Position numbers and translations under genes: made by a program
DNA from: Cellulomonas sp. JH27-2
Lineage (GTDB): Bacteria; Actinomycetota; Actinomycetes; Actinomycetales; Cellulomonadaceae
Reading direction: 5' to 3'
Assembly: GCF_014837175.1 (NCBI RefSeq)
Contig: NZ_JACYFR010000001.1
Location: 682,001-746,000, forward strand
DNA length: 64,000 nucleotides
Notes under the pieces: model-generated
The model's database searches: none
Told to the model about the DNA's origin: nothing
What the model saw: only the letters and a program-made list of their open reading frames with translations
Shown here: positions 8,601 through 14,672 of the stretch, piece by piece
How the letters are laid out: each line of letters begins with the position of its first letter
Numbering within the stretch: position 1 is the first letter of the stretch

Positions 8601-9019
8601 ACGACCACGCGACCGGTCAGCGTGACCGCGGCGTTGAGTACGAGCGCTTGGCCCGCACGTGGCCTGACGGCGAGCGCCTTGGCCTGGGGTCCGAGACGAC
8701 CAGCGGCGTCGACGAGGTAGCCGCCGTAGACGTCGGCATGCAACATGAAGCCAGCCTCGATGGACACCAGATAGCTCGTCTGCGCGTCGAGCCCGTCGAG
8801 CCGGTACGTCCCGTCAGCGGCGACGTCCGCCGTCGCGACTGGCGACCACGGCTCGTCGGGCGAGGCTGCGGTCACCGTGAGCTGCGGGCGATCGCCCATG
8901 TACCCGCTCGGGTACGCGACCTTCCCCGAGAGTGCGACAGACGCAGCCTGCGCAGGTGCAACGGCCAACCCCGCGACCATCAGCACGGCCACCAGCACGA
9001 TGCGAACCCAGCGGCCCAT
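5681..9019 (-). CDS. Large secreted repeat protein with Ig-like C-terminal domains
   Basis: 1112 residues. The ATG at 9019 follows GGAG. A signal peptide ends at AQA-AS (about residue 26). Residues about 27-770 contain seven related repeats of about 100 residues. Each opens with a G-x-V-x-x-P-S-G motif and carries a DGTYRLDGLDAQTSYLVSI-like strand and a GGFYAGDSTKGLVG-like element. This layout resembles carboxypeptidase-regulatory or CNA-B-type beta-sandwiches. Then come three repeats of the type PKVSGTTSVGSTLQAS...YRWFRDGSPISGAT, and a final Ig-like domain from KPTVKVALSR. No catalytic motif, sortase signal or membrane anchor is visible. Function is unknown; a cell-surface or polysaccharide-adhesion role is inferred from the domain types. 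Confidence 0.8.
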   Translation of the reverse strand: MGRWVRIVLVAVLMVAGLAVAPAQAASVALSGKVAYPSGYMGDRPQLTVTAASPDEPWSPVATADVAADGTYRLDGLDAQTSYLVSIEAGFMLHADVYGGYLVDAAGRLGPQAKALAVRPRAGQALVLNAAVTLTGRVVVPSGVTTTLSAMRVQVFSKSPGTGIVARLDSTGAFVVNRLDPSEQYTAELEDGSYEGMILPGYYAGDSAVGLVDRFSAVYVPGGSSMTMHPAAAAAISGKVVLPDGYEGDVTAMRVSAVATVGAPYGSSGTANVRADGSFRVSGLRADRTFHVSLADESHAVVGGDLTDVATGELHEDADDAAVVSVPIGNLTIRPALSAHLVVDVAVPTGVTVRQSDLSVVLRAGDGARVYPVSRVAQGLSFVDLKADEQYTVCLTDQSQVLAPGCYGGVGAAGLVPEDRAERVPPAGSVRLTPVAAVTMSGMLSMPSGEQYDGYQCDVTAHAWNASAKTWSYETCGTVSSSGSFAIGGLDPDTEYQLSVKGHGFVGGYLVDDDGGTGLRSKAISFAPRSGVVVVMREAAALTGDVALPADTGGLEATVRDEDGDVVAVRTVRDLQLDVRGLDPDLSYSIELTDRYDGIVGGFYAGDSTKGLVGSDAALRVTPPAHVTMHPEERATLWGQVSVPSEWYGSLAGVTVHAWARDQGTGAWVERGSSRVDDDYKNFAIKDLRPGIDYRVQVTDSSGLYVVGWLTDDLGAVGAQSDAVAAEAGAFRFVTLKVVSERTVRAVVAPVTSGRWTTGSVVSVSAGAWSTTGLTFDYVWYRGEERLDDPQSARHTLTAEDVGSRMSVLVRAGKEGFVPAYFYLTGPVVAPGTLSPSSAPKVSGTTSVGSTLQASSVSWSSVKVSTSYRWFRDGSPISGATASRYVVTPADLGKRLAVRVTASAPGYTSASTTSASTSAVTPGRLVVKSAPRVSGTAVVGSRLTASTGTWSPAKVAVTYRWLRDGVAISGATSATHVVTSADVGSRLAVRVTAHATGYAAASSASSSSMAHRSKPTVKVALSRTAARTSDRVRVTVIVSAPGVKHPAGKVVVTYGHRRHTATLTSGKAGKMTYTLPALAKGRYSVSASFTPTGSTAKATTSARSRSVSLRVR

Positions 9020-9136
9020 GATGCTCCTGCGTCTCCCCTGTTGCAGGCGTCGAGGCGCGCCTGGCGCAGAGGATTCCACAGACTTCGCCCTGGCGGGGGC
9101 GATTCACCTACGCGATCGGATGAATCCTGCGCGAGC

Positions 9137-9397
9137 TCAGCGCGCCGAGCGAGACCGCGACCAGCGCCAGATGAGCGTCACGATGATGGCGCCGACGATC
9201 GAGCCGATGATGCCGCTGGCGCGGAACTTGATGCCGTCGCCCGCGATGAGGCTCACCAGGAGGCCGCCGACGAACGAGCCGACCAACCCGGCGACGATCG
9301 CCATGGTCCAGTCGATGCGCTTGCCCTCACGCCCGAGGATCAGCTGCGCCGCTGCGCCGATCAGCATGCCGAACAGGATCAGACCAAGAATGAGCAT
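9137..9397 (-). CDS. GlsB/YeaQ/YmgE-family small membrane protein
   Basis: 86 residues with three hydrophobic helices: MLILGLILFGMLIGAAAQLIL, then MAIVAGLVGSFVGGLLVSLIA, then ASGIIGSIVGAIIVTLIWRW. Glycine-rich helices and the AAQ-L-x-G-x-x-G motif are those of the transglycosylase-associated/GlsB stress-response membrane proteins. These are widespread and induced by stress in some bacteria; the molecular role is not known. The gene stands alone, divergent from the gene at 9526, with a palindromic repeat between them. Confidence 0.88.
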   Translation of the reverse strand: MLILGLILFGMLIGAAAQLILGREGKRIDWTMAIVAGLVGSFVGGLLVSLIAGDGIKFRASGIIGSIVGAIIVTLIWRWSRSRSAR

Positions 9398-9440
9398 GCG
9401 CTGAGACTAGGGCACGCCGCCCCTCCCGCGAGAACGACGT

Positions 9441-9500
9441 TTCCGGGCGAGACAGACCCCTGCAGACGTCGGCCTCACCCGCAAAGGTCTGTCTCGGCGC
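9441..9500. repeat. Family B palindromic element, copy B1
   Basis: Core GGGCGAGACAGACCCCTGCA is followed about 20 nt later by GGTCTGTCTC, its partial inverse. A 24-nt stretch at 9445-9468 is identical to 10636-10659 (copy B2). It lies between two divergent genes. Confidence 0.8.
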
Positions 9501-9525
9501 GCGAGGTGCCTGGCACGATCTCGTC

Positions 9526-10185
9526 ATGGCCGCCCTGGAGCACACCGTCGCGACGCCGCTGGGCGAGATCACGCTCGCGTGCGACGTCGAGGACGTGCGG
9601 TTCCCGGCGCCGGTCCGTCGGCCGCTGCGGACGGGTTCCGCCCAGACCTGGTCGGTGAGCGGGGTCGTCGACGTGACGCTCGTCGTCGCGCACGTGGACT
9701 CGCGGCTGGCCGACTACGGGGAGCCGCTCGACGACTTCGTCGGTGCCGTCTGGATGGTCGTGGCACACGCACCGGTCGGCCCGACGACGATCACTTCCCG
9801 ACTCGCCGGGAAGGGCCGCGGCGGCATCGAGTCCGACGAAGGGCTGTGCGCTGTCACGTACGAGCGCGGCGGCGTCGCCCTGGCCATCGGGACGCACGAC
9901 GACGACGTTCTGGCGCGCCGCGTCCGCGACCAGCCCCGCGTCGATGCCCTCCCACGTCAGTGGGGCCAGCTGCTCACCCCCGACAGTGGACCGCCCACCG
10001 ACTTCGGCACAGGGTTCGACGGCGCCACACTGGTAATCCGGCTGCCGCCCATGCCACCCCAGGGCCGGGCTGACATCCACGTCGCGGTCGCCTGGGGTCC
10101 AGACCGCGACGACGACGCCCCGTGGCTCGCCGTCGACGGCCACTCCCCGACGAGCATCCTGACGGCCGCCCTGCGCGACGGCTGA
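9526..10185 (+). CDS. Hypothetical protein (219 aa)
   Basis: I do not recognise the family. The product is cytoplasmic, with no signal peptide or helix, and has a beta-rich look: short alternating hydrophobic strands such as TPLGEITLACDVEDVRF, VDVTLVVAHVDSRL and GATLVIRLPPMPPQGRADIHVAVAWG. It ends with a region mentioning no known catalytic motif. The ATG at 9526 immediately follows the family B palindrome and lacks a clear RBS. Downstream it is separated from the next gene by a family C repeat. Confidence 0.6.
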   Translation: MAALEHTVATPLGEITLACDVEDVRFPAPVRRPLRTGSAQTWSVSGVVDVTLVVAHVDSRLADYGEPLDDFVGAVWMVVAHAPVGPTTITSRLAGKGRGGIESDEGLCAVTYERGGVALAIGTHDDDVLARRVRDQPRVDALPRQWGQLLTPDSGPPTDFGTGFDGATLVIRLPPMPPQGRADIHVAVAWGPDRDDDAPWLAVDGHSPTSILTAALRDG

Positions 10186-10204
10186 CGCCCGGCGCGCCCC
10201 CGAC

Positions 10205-10270
10205 GTCGAGGGTTGGGCGCGAGCTCGAGGGTTGCTGGGCTCGAACTGGGTGCGAGACCTCGAAGTCGGC
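10205..10270. repeat. Family C palindromic element, copy C1 (degenerate)
   Basis: Shares the 14-nt GAGCTCGAGGGTTG (10221-10234) followed by GGGCTCGA with copy C2 at 16586-16650. The outer arms (TCGAGG / CCTCGA) pair, but the middle of the stem has diverged. Confidence 0.6.
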
Positions 10271-10331
10271 GAGGGGGCGACGGCGAGGTCCGGCCATTGC
10301 CCTGCGACGGCCCGCACGGGAGGATGCGGGC

Positions 10332-10601
10332 ATGTCGACCAGCCAGCCCGTGTCGCGTCCCGCCCTGCCGCGGTGGGTCGTGCCCGCCACGCTCGTCGTC
10401 GGGATCCTGCTCGTCGGCGGCGGCGGGGTCGCGCTGTGGCGCAGTCTGCACCGCGGCTTCGGTTGGTTCGCGTACGCACCGATGTCGGAGACGGTCTACT
10501 CCCGTTCCAGCGGGCAGGGGCTCGGGATCGCGCTGCTGGTGACGGGCGCTCTGGTGCTCGGGGCGGTCGGCGGCTTCGTCGTCGGCCGCCGCACCCGCTG
10601 A
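10332..10601 (+). CDS. Small two-helix membrane protein (89 aa)
   Basis: The ATG at 10332 has GGGAGG 8 nt upstream. Residues about 15-36 (VVPATLVVGILLVGGGGVALW) and 63-83 (GIALLVTGALVLGAVGGFVVG) are membrane helices. They flank a short loop with the FGWFAYAPMSE sequence, which is often seen in small actinobacterial membrane proteins of unknown role. The C-terminus GRRTR is basic and presumably cytoplasmic. I cannot assign a function. The gene lies between two palindromic repeats of different families. Confidence 0.6.
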   Translation: MSTSQPVSRPALPRWVVPATLVVGILLVGGGGVALWRSLHRGFGWFAYAPMSETVYSRSSGQGLGIALLVTGALVLGAVGGFVVGRRTR

Positions 10602-10620
10602 CAGGCTGACCGACCACACC

Positions 10621-10690
10621 GAGACAGACCCTTACGGGCGAGACAGACCCCTGCAGACGCCTGTCTCGCCCGCAGACGCCTATCTCGGCG
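10621..10690. repeat. Family B palindromic element, copy B2
   Basis: Contains GAGACAGACCC twice on one strand and CTGTCTCGCC / TATCTCGGC inverse copies on the right. The TAG stop of the methyltransferase at 10680-10682 lies inside the element, so the last codons of that gene are repeat-derived. Confidence 0.8.
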
Positions 10691-11468
10691 GGGCACCGGA
10701 GGTCACGCGCGCCACCTGCGCGAGCGTCAGGTAGTGCTTGCGGACCGTGCCCGACGGGCGCGCGGTGATCATGGCGCGGATGCCGGTGAACAGGCGCTGG
10801 CGCTGGTCGGGGCTCGCGGCGATGTGGTTGGAGTACGTGTCCAGGACCGCCAGGTATTCGTCGGCCGTGTAGTCGATGCCGCGCACGTAGCGGTGGACGA
10901 CGGGCTCGTCGAACAGCCCGCTCGCGCGGATCGCCTCGACGTCCGGCGCGACGATCGCGTCCGGGGGCTCGGGTCCGTCGCTGCCGTCGCCCAGGCCGAC
11001 CTCGTCGTAGAGGCGCTGGACGTCGCGAAAGAAGGGGTCGCCGTCGTCGGGCAGGACGTGCTGGGTCGCGACGATCGCCAGCGCGCCGCGCGGGCGCAGC
11101 AGCTCCGCGGCACGCCGGAAGCCCACCGACGGGTCCACCCAGTGCCACGACGTCGCGGCCAGCACCAGGTCGAACGGGCCGACACCGCGCCAGTCCTCGA
11201 ACCTCGACCCGACGATCTCGACGTCCCCGACCAGCACCCGGCGCGCGACCGCGGCGAGGTTCTGCCCCGGCTCGAGCCCGACCACCGACCATCCGCGCGC
11301 GAGCAGGCCGCGGGTCGCCTGACCCGTCCCCGGTCCGATCTCCAGGACCCGCGCGGCGTCGCCGACCGTCGTCGCGAGGTCGTCGAACAGCGCGTCCAGG
11401 TACCCCGGTCGCGCACGCTCGTACAGCTCGGCGCGCGTGTCGAAGGTCGCGGCGAGCGGGTCAGGCAT
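10680..11468 (-). CDS. Class I SAM-dependent methyltransferase
   Basis: 262 residues, Rossmann methyltransferase. Motif I is VLEIGPGTGQATRGLLARG (about 41-59), motif II GLEPGQNLA, and a post-motif LVLAATSWHWVDPSVGF typical of the UbiE/YdaC-like Methyltransf_11 group acting on small molecules. The ATG overlaps the stop codon of the upstream VOC gene as TGATG, so the two are translationally coupled. The C-terminus ends in a family B palindrome that supplies the stop codon. The substrate cannot be predicted. Confidence 0.88.
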   Translation of the reverse strand: MPDPLAATFDTRAELYERARPGYLDALFDDLATTVGDAARVLEIGPGTGQATRGLLARGWSVVGLEPGQNLAAVARRVLVGDVEIVGSRFEDWRGVGPFDLVLAATSWHWVDPSVGFRRAAELLRPRGALAIVATQHVLPDDGDPFFRDVQRLYDEVGLGDGSDGPEPPDAIVAPDVEAIRASGLFDEPVVHRYVRGIDYTADEYLAVLDTYSNHIAASPDQRQRLFTGIRAMITARPSGTVRKHYLTLAQVARVTSGAPPR

Positions 11469-11851
11469 CAGCCGGCGATCTGGATGAGGTTCCCGCAGGT
11501 GTCGTCGAAGACCGCCGTGGTCACCGGGCCCATGGGCGCGGGCTCCTGCGTGAAGCGCACGCCCAGGTCGACGAGGCGCTCGTACTCGGCCTGCACGTCC
11601 TCGACCGAGAACGAGGTGAACGGGATGCGGTCGGCGACCAGCGCCTCCTTGAACGGCTTGACCGCACGGTGCTCCGACGGCTCGAGCAGCAGCTCGATGC
11701 GGTCGTCGTCGGGCATCCCGACCGTCAGCCAGCGGGCGGTCGGGCCCAGCGGCACGTCCTGGCGGACGACGAAGCCGAGGATGCGCGTGTAGAAGTCGAG
11801 CGCCTTGGCCTGGTCGTCGACGAAGACGGACGTGATGGTGATGCGAAGCAT
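11468..11851 (-). CDS. VOC-superfamily (glyoxalase/bleomycin-resistance fold) protein
   Basis: 127 residues with the beta-alpha-beta-beta-beta repeat of the VOC fold: ITSVFVDDQAKALDFYTRIL at the N-terminus and GPVTTAVFDDTCGNLIQI at the C-terminus. The E/D and H positions of metal-binding members are only partly present, so a dioxygenase or lyase role is not assured; related proteins include PhnB-like and antibiotic-binding members. The ATG at 11851 is preceded by GGAG. It is coupled to the methyltransferase downstream by a TGATG overlap. Confidence 0.85.
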   Translation of the reverse strand: MLRITITSVFVDDQAKALDFYTRILGFVVRQDVPLGPTARWLTVGMPDDDRIELLLEPSEHRAVKPFKEALVADRIPFTSFSVEDVQAEYERLVDLGVRFTQEPAPMGPVTTAVFDDTCGNLIQIAG

Positions 11852-11896
11852 GGAGTCTCCTTCGTGCGGGGGCGCGTGGTCGACGCTGGTGCCAGC

Positions 11897-12409
11897 ATGG
11901 CAGGCATGGCCGATGCGGACGGCGCAGGCGACGTCGAGACCCTCGCCACCAACGGTCCGCAGCTGCGGAGGCAACGCAACCTCTTCCTCCCGGTGTACGG
12001 CGCGATGGCCGTCGTCTACGGCGCCGCCGCCGTCCTCGACCACGACGCGTTCATGACCGTCGCCGCGGGCCTCATAGGCCTCGGGGTCGCGTTCATCCTG
12101 CTCGCCGCCCACTACCTCGAGCCTGCGTCGATCACGCTCGTCGGGACGACTCTCGAATACCGACGTCCGCTTCGCTCGCCGCTCCGCGTCGAGCGCGCCG
12201 ACGTGGTCGCGGTACGTGGCTCGATCCCGTTCCATCCGTCGTGGAGCGACAGGGTCGTCGTCGAGACGACGAACCGGACGGTGACGCTCCCCCGGTCCTC
12301 GGCGTCGCCGGCGACGCTCATCGGCAGGCTGCAGGAGTGGGCGGGCGTCGGCGAGACACCCGTGGCGGTGAACCAGCCCGACGGCCCGCCAACCGAGGCT
12401 GCGCCATGA
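11897..12409 (+). CDS. Membrane protein with PH-like domain, paralog 1 of 3
   Basis: 170 residues. Two adjacent hydrophobic helices (about 29-64: LFLPVYGAMAVVYGAAAVL and VAAGLIGLGVAFILLAAHYL) are followed by a beta-rich domain of about 80 residues. This domain reads LVGTTLEYRRPLRSPLRVERADVVAVRGSIPFHPSWSDRVVVET. The same order and wording occur in the next two genes. The layout of helices plus a short beta-domain is that of bacterial PH-like (bPH) membrane proteins, but I cannot confirm the family by eye. ATGs at 11897 and 11906 are both possible. The stop overlaps the next start (ATGA). Confidence 0.68.
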   Translation: MAGMADADGAGDVETLATNGPQLRRQRNLFLPVYGAMAVVYGAAAVLDHDAFMTVAAGLIGLGVAFILLAAHYLEPASITLVGTTLEYRRPLRSPLRVERADVVAVRGSIPFHPSWSDRVVVETTNRTVTLPRSSASPATLIGRLQEWAGVGETPVAVNQPDGPPTEAAP

Positions 12410-12951
12410 CCGACGAGCGAGCGGACGCTCGGGCGGCGGCCGGCGATGGGATGAGGGGACGCGCGACCGCAGCCCGCCCCGCCGAGGAGGTCCTCGCGTC
12501 GAACCGGCGGGGCCTGCGCAGGCAGCGTTGGTGCTCCGACGTGTACGCGGCGGCCGCGCTGGCGGCCCTGATCAACGCGGTCGTGTCTCGCGATCCCGTC
12601 ATGATCGTCGGCGGCGGCGCGATGATGCTCGTCGGTGTGAGCTGGACTTTCACGACGAACATCGCGAGTCCCGCCGACGTGGTGCTGACCACGGAAGCCG
12701 TCGAGCTGCGGCGGCCACTGCGTCGATCCGTCCGTGTCCTGCGGCGCGACGTCACCGCGGTCCATGGGTCGATCGCGGCCCACCCCGACTGGAGCGACAG
12801 CGTGATCGTCGAGACGGCTGCGGGCTCGGTCCGACTGCCCCGACTCGGGTCGTCGCCCGCTCGGGTCGTCGTGCGCCTGCAGGAGTGGGCTGACGTGGAT
12901 GCGCGCCCGGACGGAGTGGCGATCCACGGGGAGAGCGACCATGACGGCTAA
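12406..12951 (+). CDS. Membrane protein with PH-like domain, paralog 2 of 3
   Basis: 181 residues, coupled to paralog 1 by an ATGA overlap. It has two helices (about 47-80) and then VVLTTEAVELRRPLRRSVRVLRRDVTAVHGSIAAHPDWSDSVIVET and VRLPRLGSSPARVVVRLQEWADV. The block HPxWSDxVxVET and the RLQEWA tail are shared nearly word for word with paralog 1, so the genes arose by tandem duplication. The N-terminus carries about 30 extra charged residues. Function is unknown. Confidence 0.68.
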   Translation: MTDERADARAAAGDGMRGRATAARPAEEVLASNRRGLRRQRWCSDVYAAAALAALINAVVSRDPVMIVGGGAMMLVGVSWTFTTNIASPADVVLTTEAVELRRPLRRSVRVLRRDVTAVHGSIAAHPDWSDSVIVETAAGSVRLPRLGSSPARVVVRLQEWADVDARPDGVAIHGESDHDG

Positions 12952-13423
12952 CCCCGACGAGGCTGAGGTGCTTGCGATCGGCACCCAGCTGCAGTCCATG
13001 GCGTGGTGGCTTTGCCCGATCTTCGGTGCCAATGCGCTCGTCTCGGGATTCGGCGCCCTCTCCGGACGTCTCGAGCCGATGTTCTGGGCCGTCGCGATCC
13101 CGATGGCGCTCACGTGCGGGCTTCACATCTACGCCAGCACGGGAGGCCGGCTTCCGAGGCTCGTCCTGCTGCCCGACGCGCTCGAGCTCCGACGAGCACT
13201 CTTCCCGACGCGGCGGGCGTGGCGGAAGGACGTCGTCGCGATCCGCGGGGAGTTCCCGGACCACCCCGAGTGGAGCGAGGGCATCGTCGTCGAGACGGGC
13301 AAGCGGGAGGTGAGGTTCTCCCTCTTCGACGCGCCCCGACGGGAGACGATCGCTCGCCTGCGACGGTGGGCGGAGCTGGAGGACCGACCCGAGTCCGACG
13401 ACGATGCGCCGCCCCTCGCCTAG
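12941..13423 (+). CDS. Membrane protein with PH-like domain, paralog 3 of 3
   Basis: 160 residues. The ATG at 12941 overlaps the end of paralog 2 by 11 nt. Helices at about 20-60 precede LVLLPDALELRRALFPTRRAWRKDVVAIRGEFPDHPEWSEGIVVET, the most diverged copy, which ends with RLRRWAELED. The HPEWSEGIVVET block aligns with the other two. The three-gene cluster is probably one transcript and ends before the padR promoter. A role as a heteromeric membrane complex is possible but unproven. Confidence 0.65.
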   Translation: MTANPDEAEVLAIGTQLQSMAWWLCPIFGANALVSGFGALSGRLEPMFWAVAIPMALTCGLHIYASTGGRLPRLVLLPDALELRRALFPTRRAWRKDVVAIRGEFPDHPEWSEGIVVETGKREVRFSLFDAPRRETIARLRRWAELEDRPESDDDAPPLA

Positions 13424-13452
13424 CCCATCGAGGCGGGTATTCCCTCGGTGAA

Positions 13453-13469
13453 TACACTCAGTGTACATT
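13453..13469 (+). promoter_or_regulatory. padR promoter and overlapping operator
   Basis: TACACT-C-AGTGTA (13453-13465) is a perfect 13-bp palindrome. The overlapping TACATT (13464-13469) lies exactly 7 nt before the ATG at 13477, and no Shine-Dalgarno sequence is present. This arrangement fits a leaderless padR mRNA autorepressed at its own -10 box. PadR operators of other bacteria also carry ATGT/ACAT-type arms. Confidence 0.6.
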
Positions 13470-13476
13470 CCTGCGC

Positions 13477-13998
13477 ATGACGGTTCCGATGGCGTTGCTG
13501 GCACTGCTCGACGACGGCCCCACGCACGGGTTCGCGCTCAAGCGCAGGTACGACCGCGTGCTCGGGCACGAGCGCGAGCTCAAGTACGGGCAGGTGTACT
13601 CGACGCTCGCTCGGCTCGAGCGCGACGGGCTCGCGCGCGGCGTGGGGGTGGAGCAGGGCGAGGGCGCCGACCGCCGCGTCTACGCGATCACCGACCTCGG
13701 CGTGCAGGAGTTCGACTCGTGGCTCACCACCCCGGCGCTGCCGTCGGGCCGGCCGGGCGAGCTGTTCACGCGGGTGGTCCTCGCGCTGGTCGCGGGACGG
13801 TCGGCCGACGAGGTCCTGGCCGGTCAGCGCCGGGTGTACCTGGACCGGATGCGGGTGCTGACGGCCGCGCGGCACGACGGCGACGTCGTCGACCGGCTGG
13901 CCGGCGACCACGAGATCGCGCACCTCAAGGCCGACCTGGACTGGATCGAGATAGCGGGCGCACGCCTGGCCGACCTGCGCGCGGAGGTGACGGCGTGA
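13477..13998 (+). CDS. PadR-family transcriptional regulator
   Basis: 173 residues. The N-terminal winged helix begins with ALLALLDDGPTHGFALKRRYDR and contains KYGQVYSTLARLERDGLARG, the PadR recognition-helix region. The C-terminal helices (about 105-173, ending DWIEIAGARLADLRAEV) form the dimerisation part of PadR subfamily 1. It is the first gene of a three-gene operon with an ABC ATPase and an FtsX-like permease, coupled by GTGA and ATGA overlaps. PadR proteins in this context usually repress an antimicrobial-peptide or lipid efflux pump and release it on ligand binding. Confidence 0.92.
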   Translation: MTVPMALLALLDDGPTHGFALKRRYDRVLGHERELKYGQVYSTLARLERDGLARGVGVEQGEGADRRVYAITDLGVQEFDSWLTTPALPSGRPGELFTRVVLALVAGRSADEVLAGQRRVYLDRMRVLTAARHDGDVVDRLAGDHEIAHLKADLDWIEIAGARLADLRAEVTA

Positions 13999-14672
13999 CC
14001 GCGGCGCTCGCGGGTCGCGGTCTGCACCACGCGTACGGCCCGACGAAGGTGCTGCACGGGGTCGACCTCGAGGTCCAGCCCGGCGAGGTCGTCGCGCTCA
14101 TGGGCCCGTCCGGGTCCGGCAAGTCGACGCTGCTGCACCTGCTGGGCGGGCTGTTGCGGCCCGATGCGGGCACGGTCGAGATCGGTGGTCGCCGGATCGA
14201 CGACCTGTCGGACCGTCGTCGCTCGCAGGTGCGCCTCGCGAAGCTCGGGTTCGTCTTCCAGTTCGGCGACCTGGTGCCCGAGCTGACGGTCGTCGAGAAC
14301 GTCGAGCTGCCGCTGCGCCTGACGGGGACGGGCCGCCGGACGGCCCGACGCGAGGCGCTCGCTCTGCTGGAGCTGCTGGGCGTCGCCGACGAGGCCGACC
14401 GACGACTGTCGGAGGTCTCGGGTGGCCAGCAGCAGCGCGCCGCCGTCGCGCGGGCCCTGGTCCACACGCCCGATGTCGTGCTGGCCGACGAGCCCACCGG
14501 CTCGCTCGACACCATGACCGGCGAGCTGGTGCTCGAGGCGCTCGTCGGGATCTCCCGCGAGCGCGGCACCGCCGTGCTGCTCGTGACTCACGACCTGCGC
14601 GTCGCGTCCTACGCGTCGCGGGACGTGGAGCTGCGCGACGGCGTCGTCGCCCACCAGGTGGGCGTGCGATGA
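13995..14672 (+). CDS. ABC transporter ATP-binding protein (MacB/LolD type)
   Basis: 225 residues. Walker A is GPSGSGKST (residues about 37-45), the signature SEVSGGQQQR, and Walker B VVLADEPTGSLD, with H-loop VTHD. The Q-loop region FVFQFGDLVPELTVVENVELPLRL and the PTGSLD sequence are typical of MacB/LolD/BceA ATPases that partner FtsX-like permeases. The GTG start overlaps the padR stop and the stop overlaps the permease start. The substrate is inferred to be an antimicrobial peptide or lipophilic compound. Confidence 0.92.
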   Translation: MTAALAGRGLHHAYGPTKVLHGVDLEVQPGEVVALMGPSGSGKSTLLHLLGGLLRPDAGTVEIGGRRIDDLSDRRRSQVRLAKLGFVFQFGDLVPELTVVENVELPLRLTGTGRRTARREALALLELLGVADEADRRLSEVSGGQQQRAAVARALVHTPDVVLADEPTGSLDTMTGELVLEALVGISRERGTAVLLVTHDLRVASYASRDVELRDGVVAHQVGVR

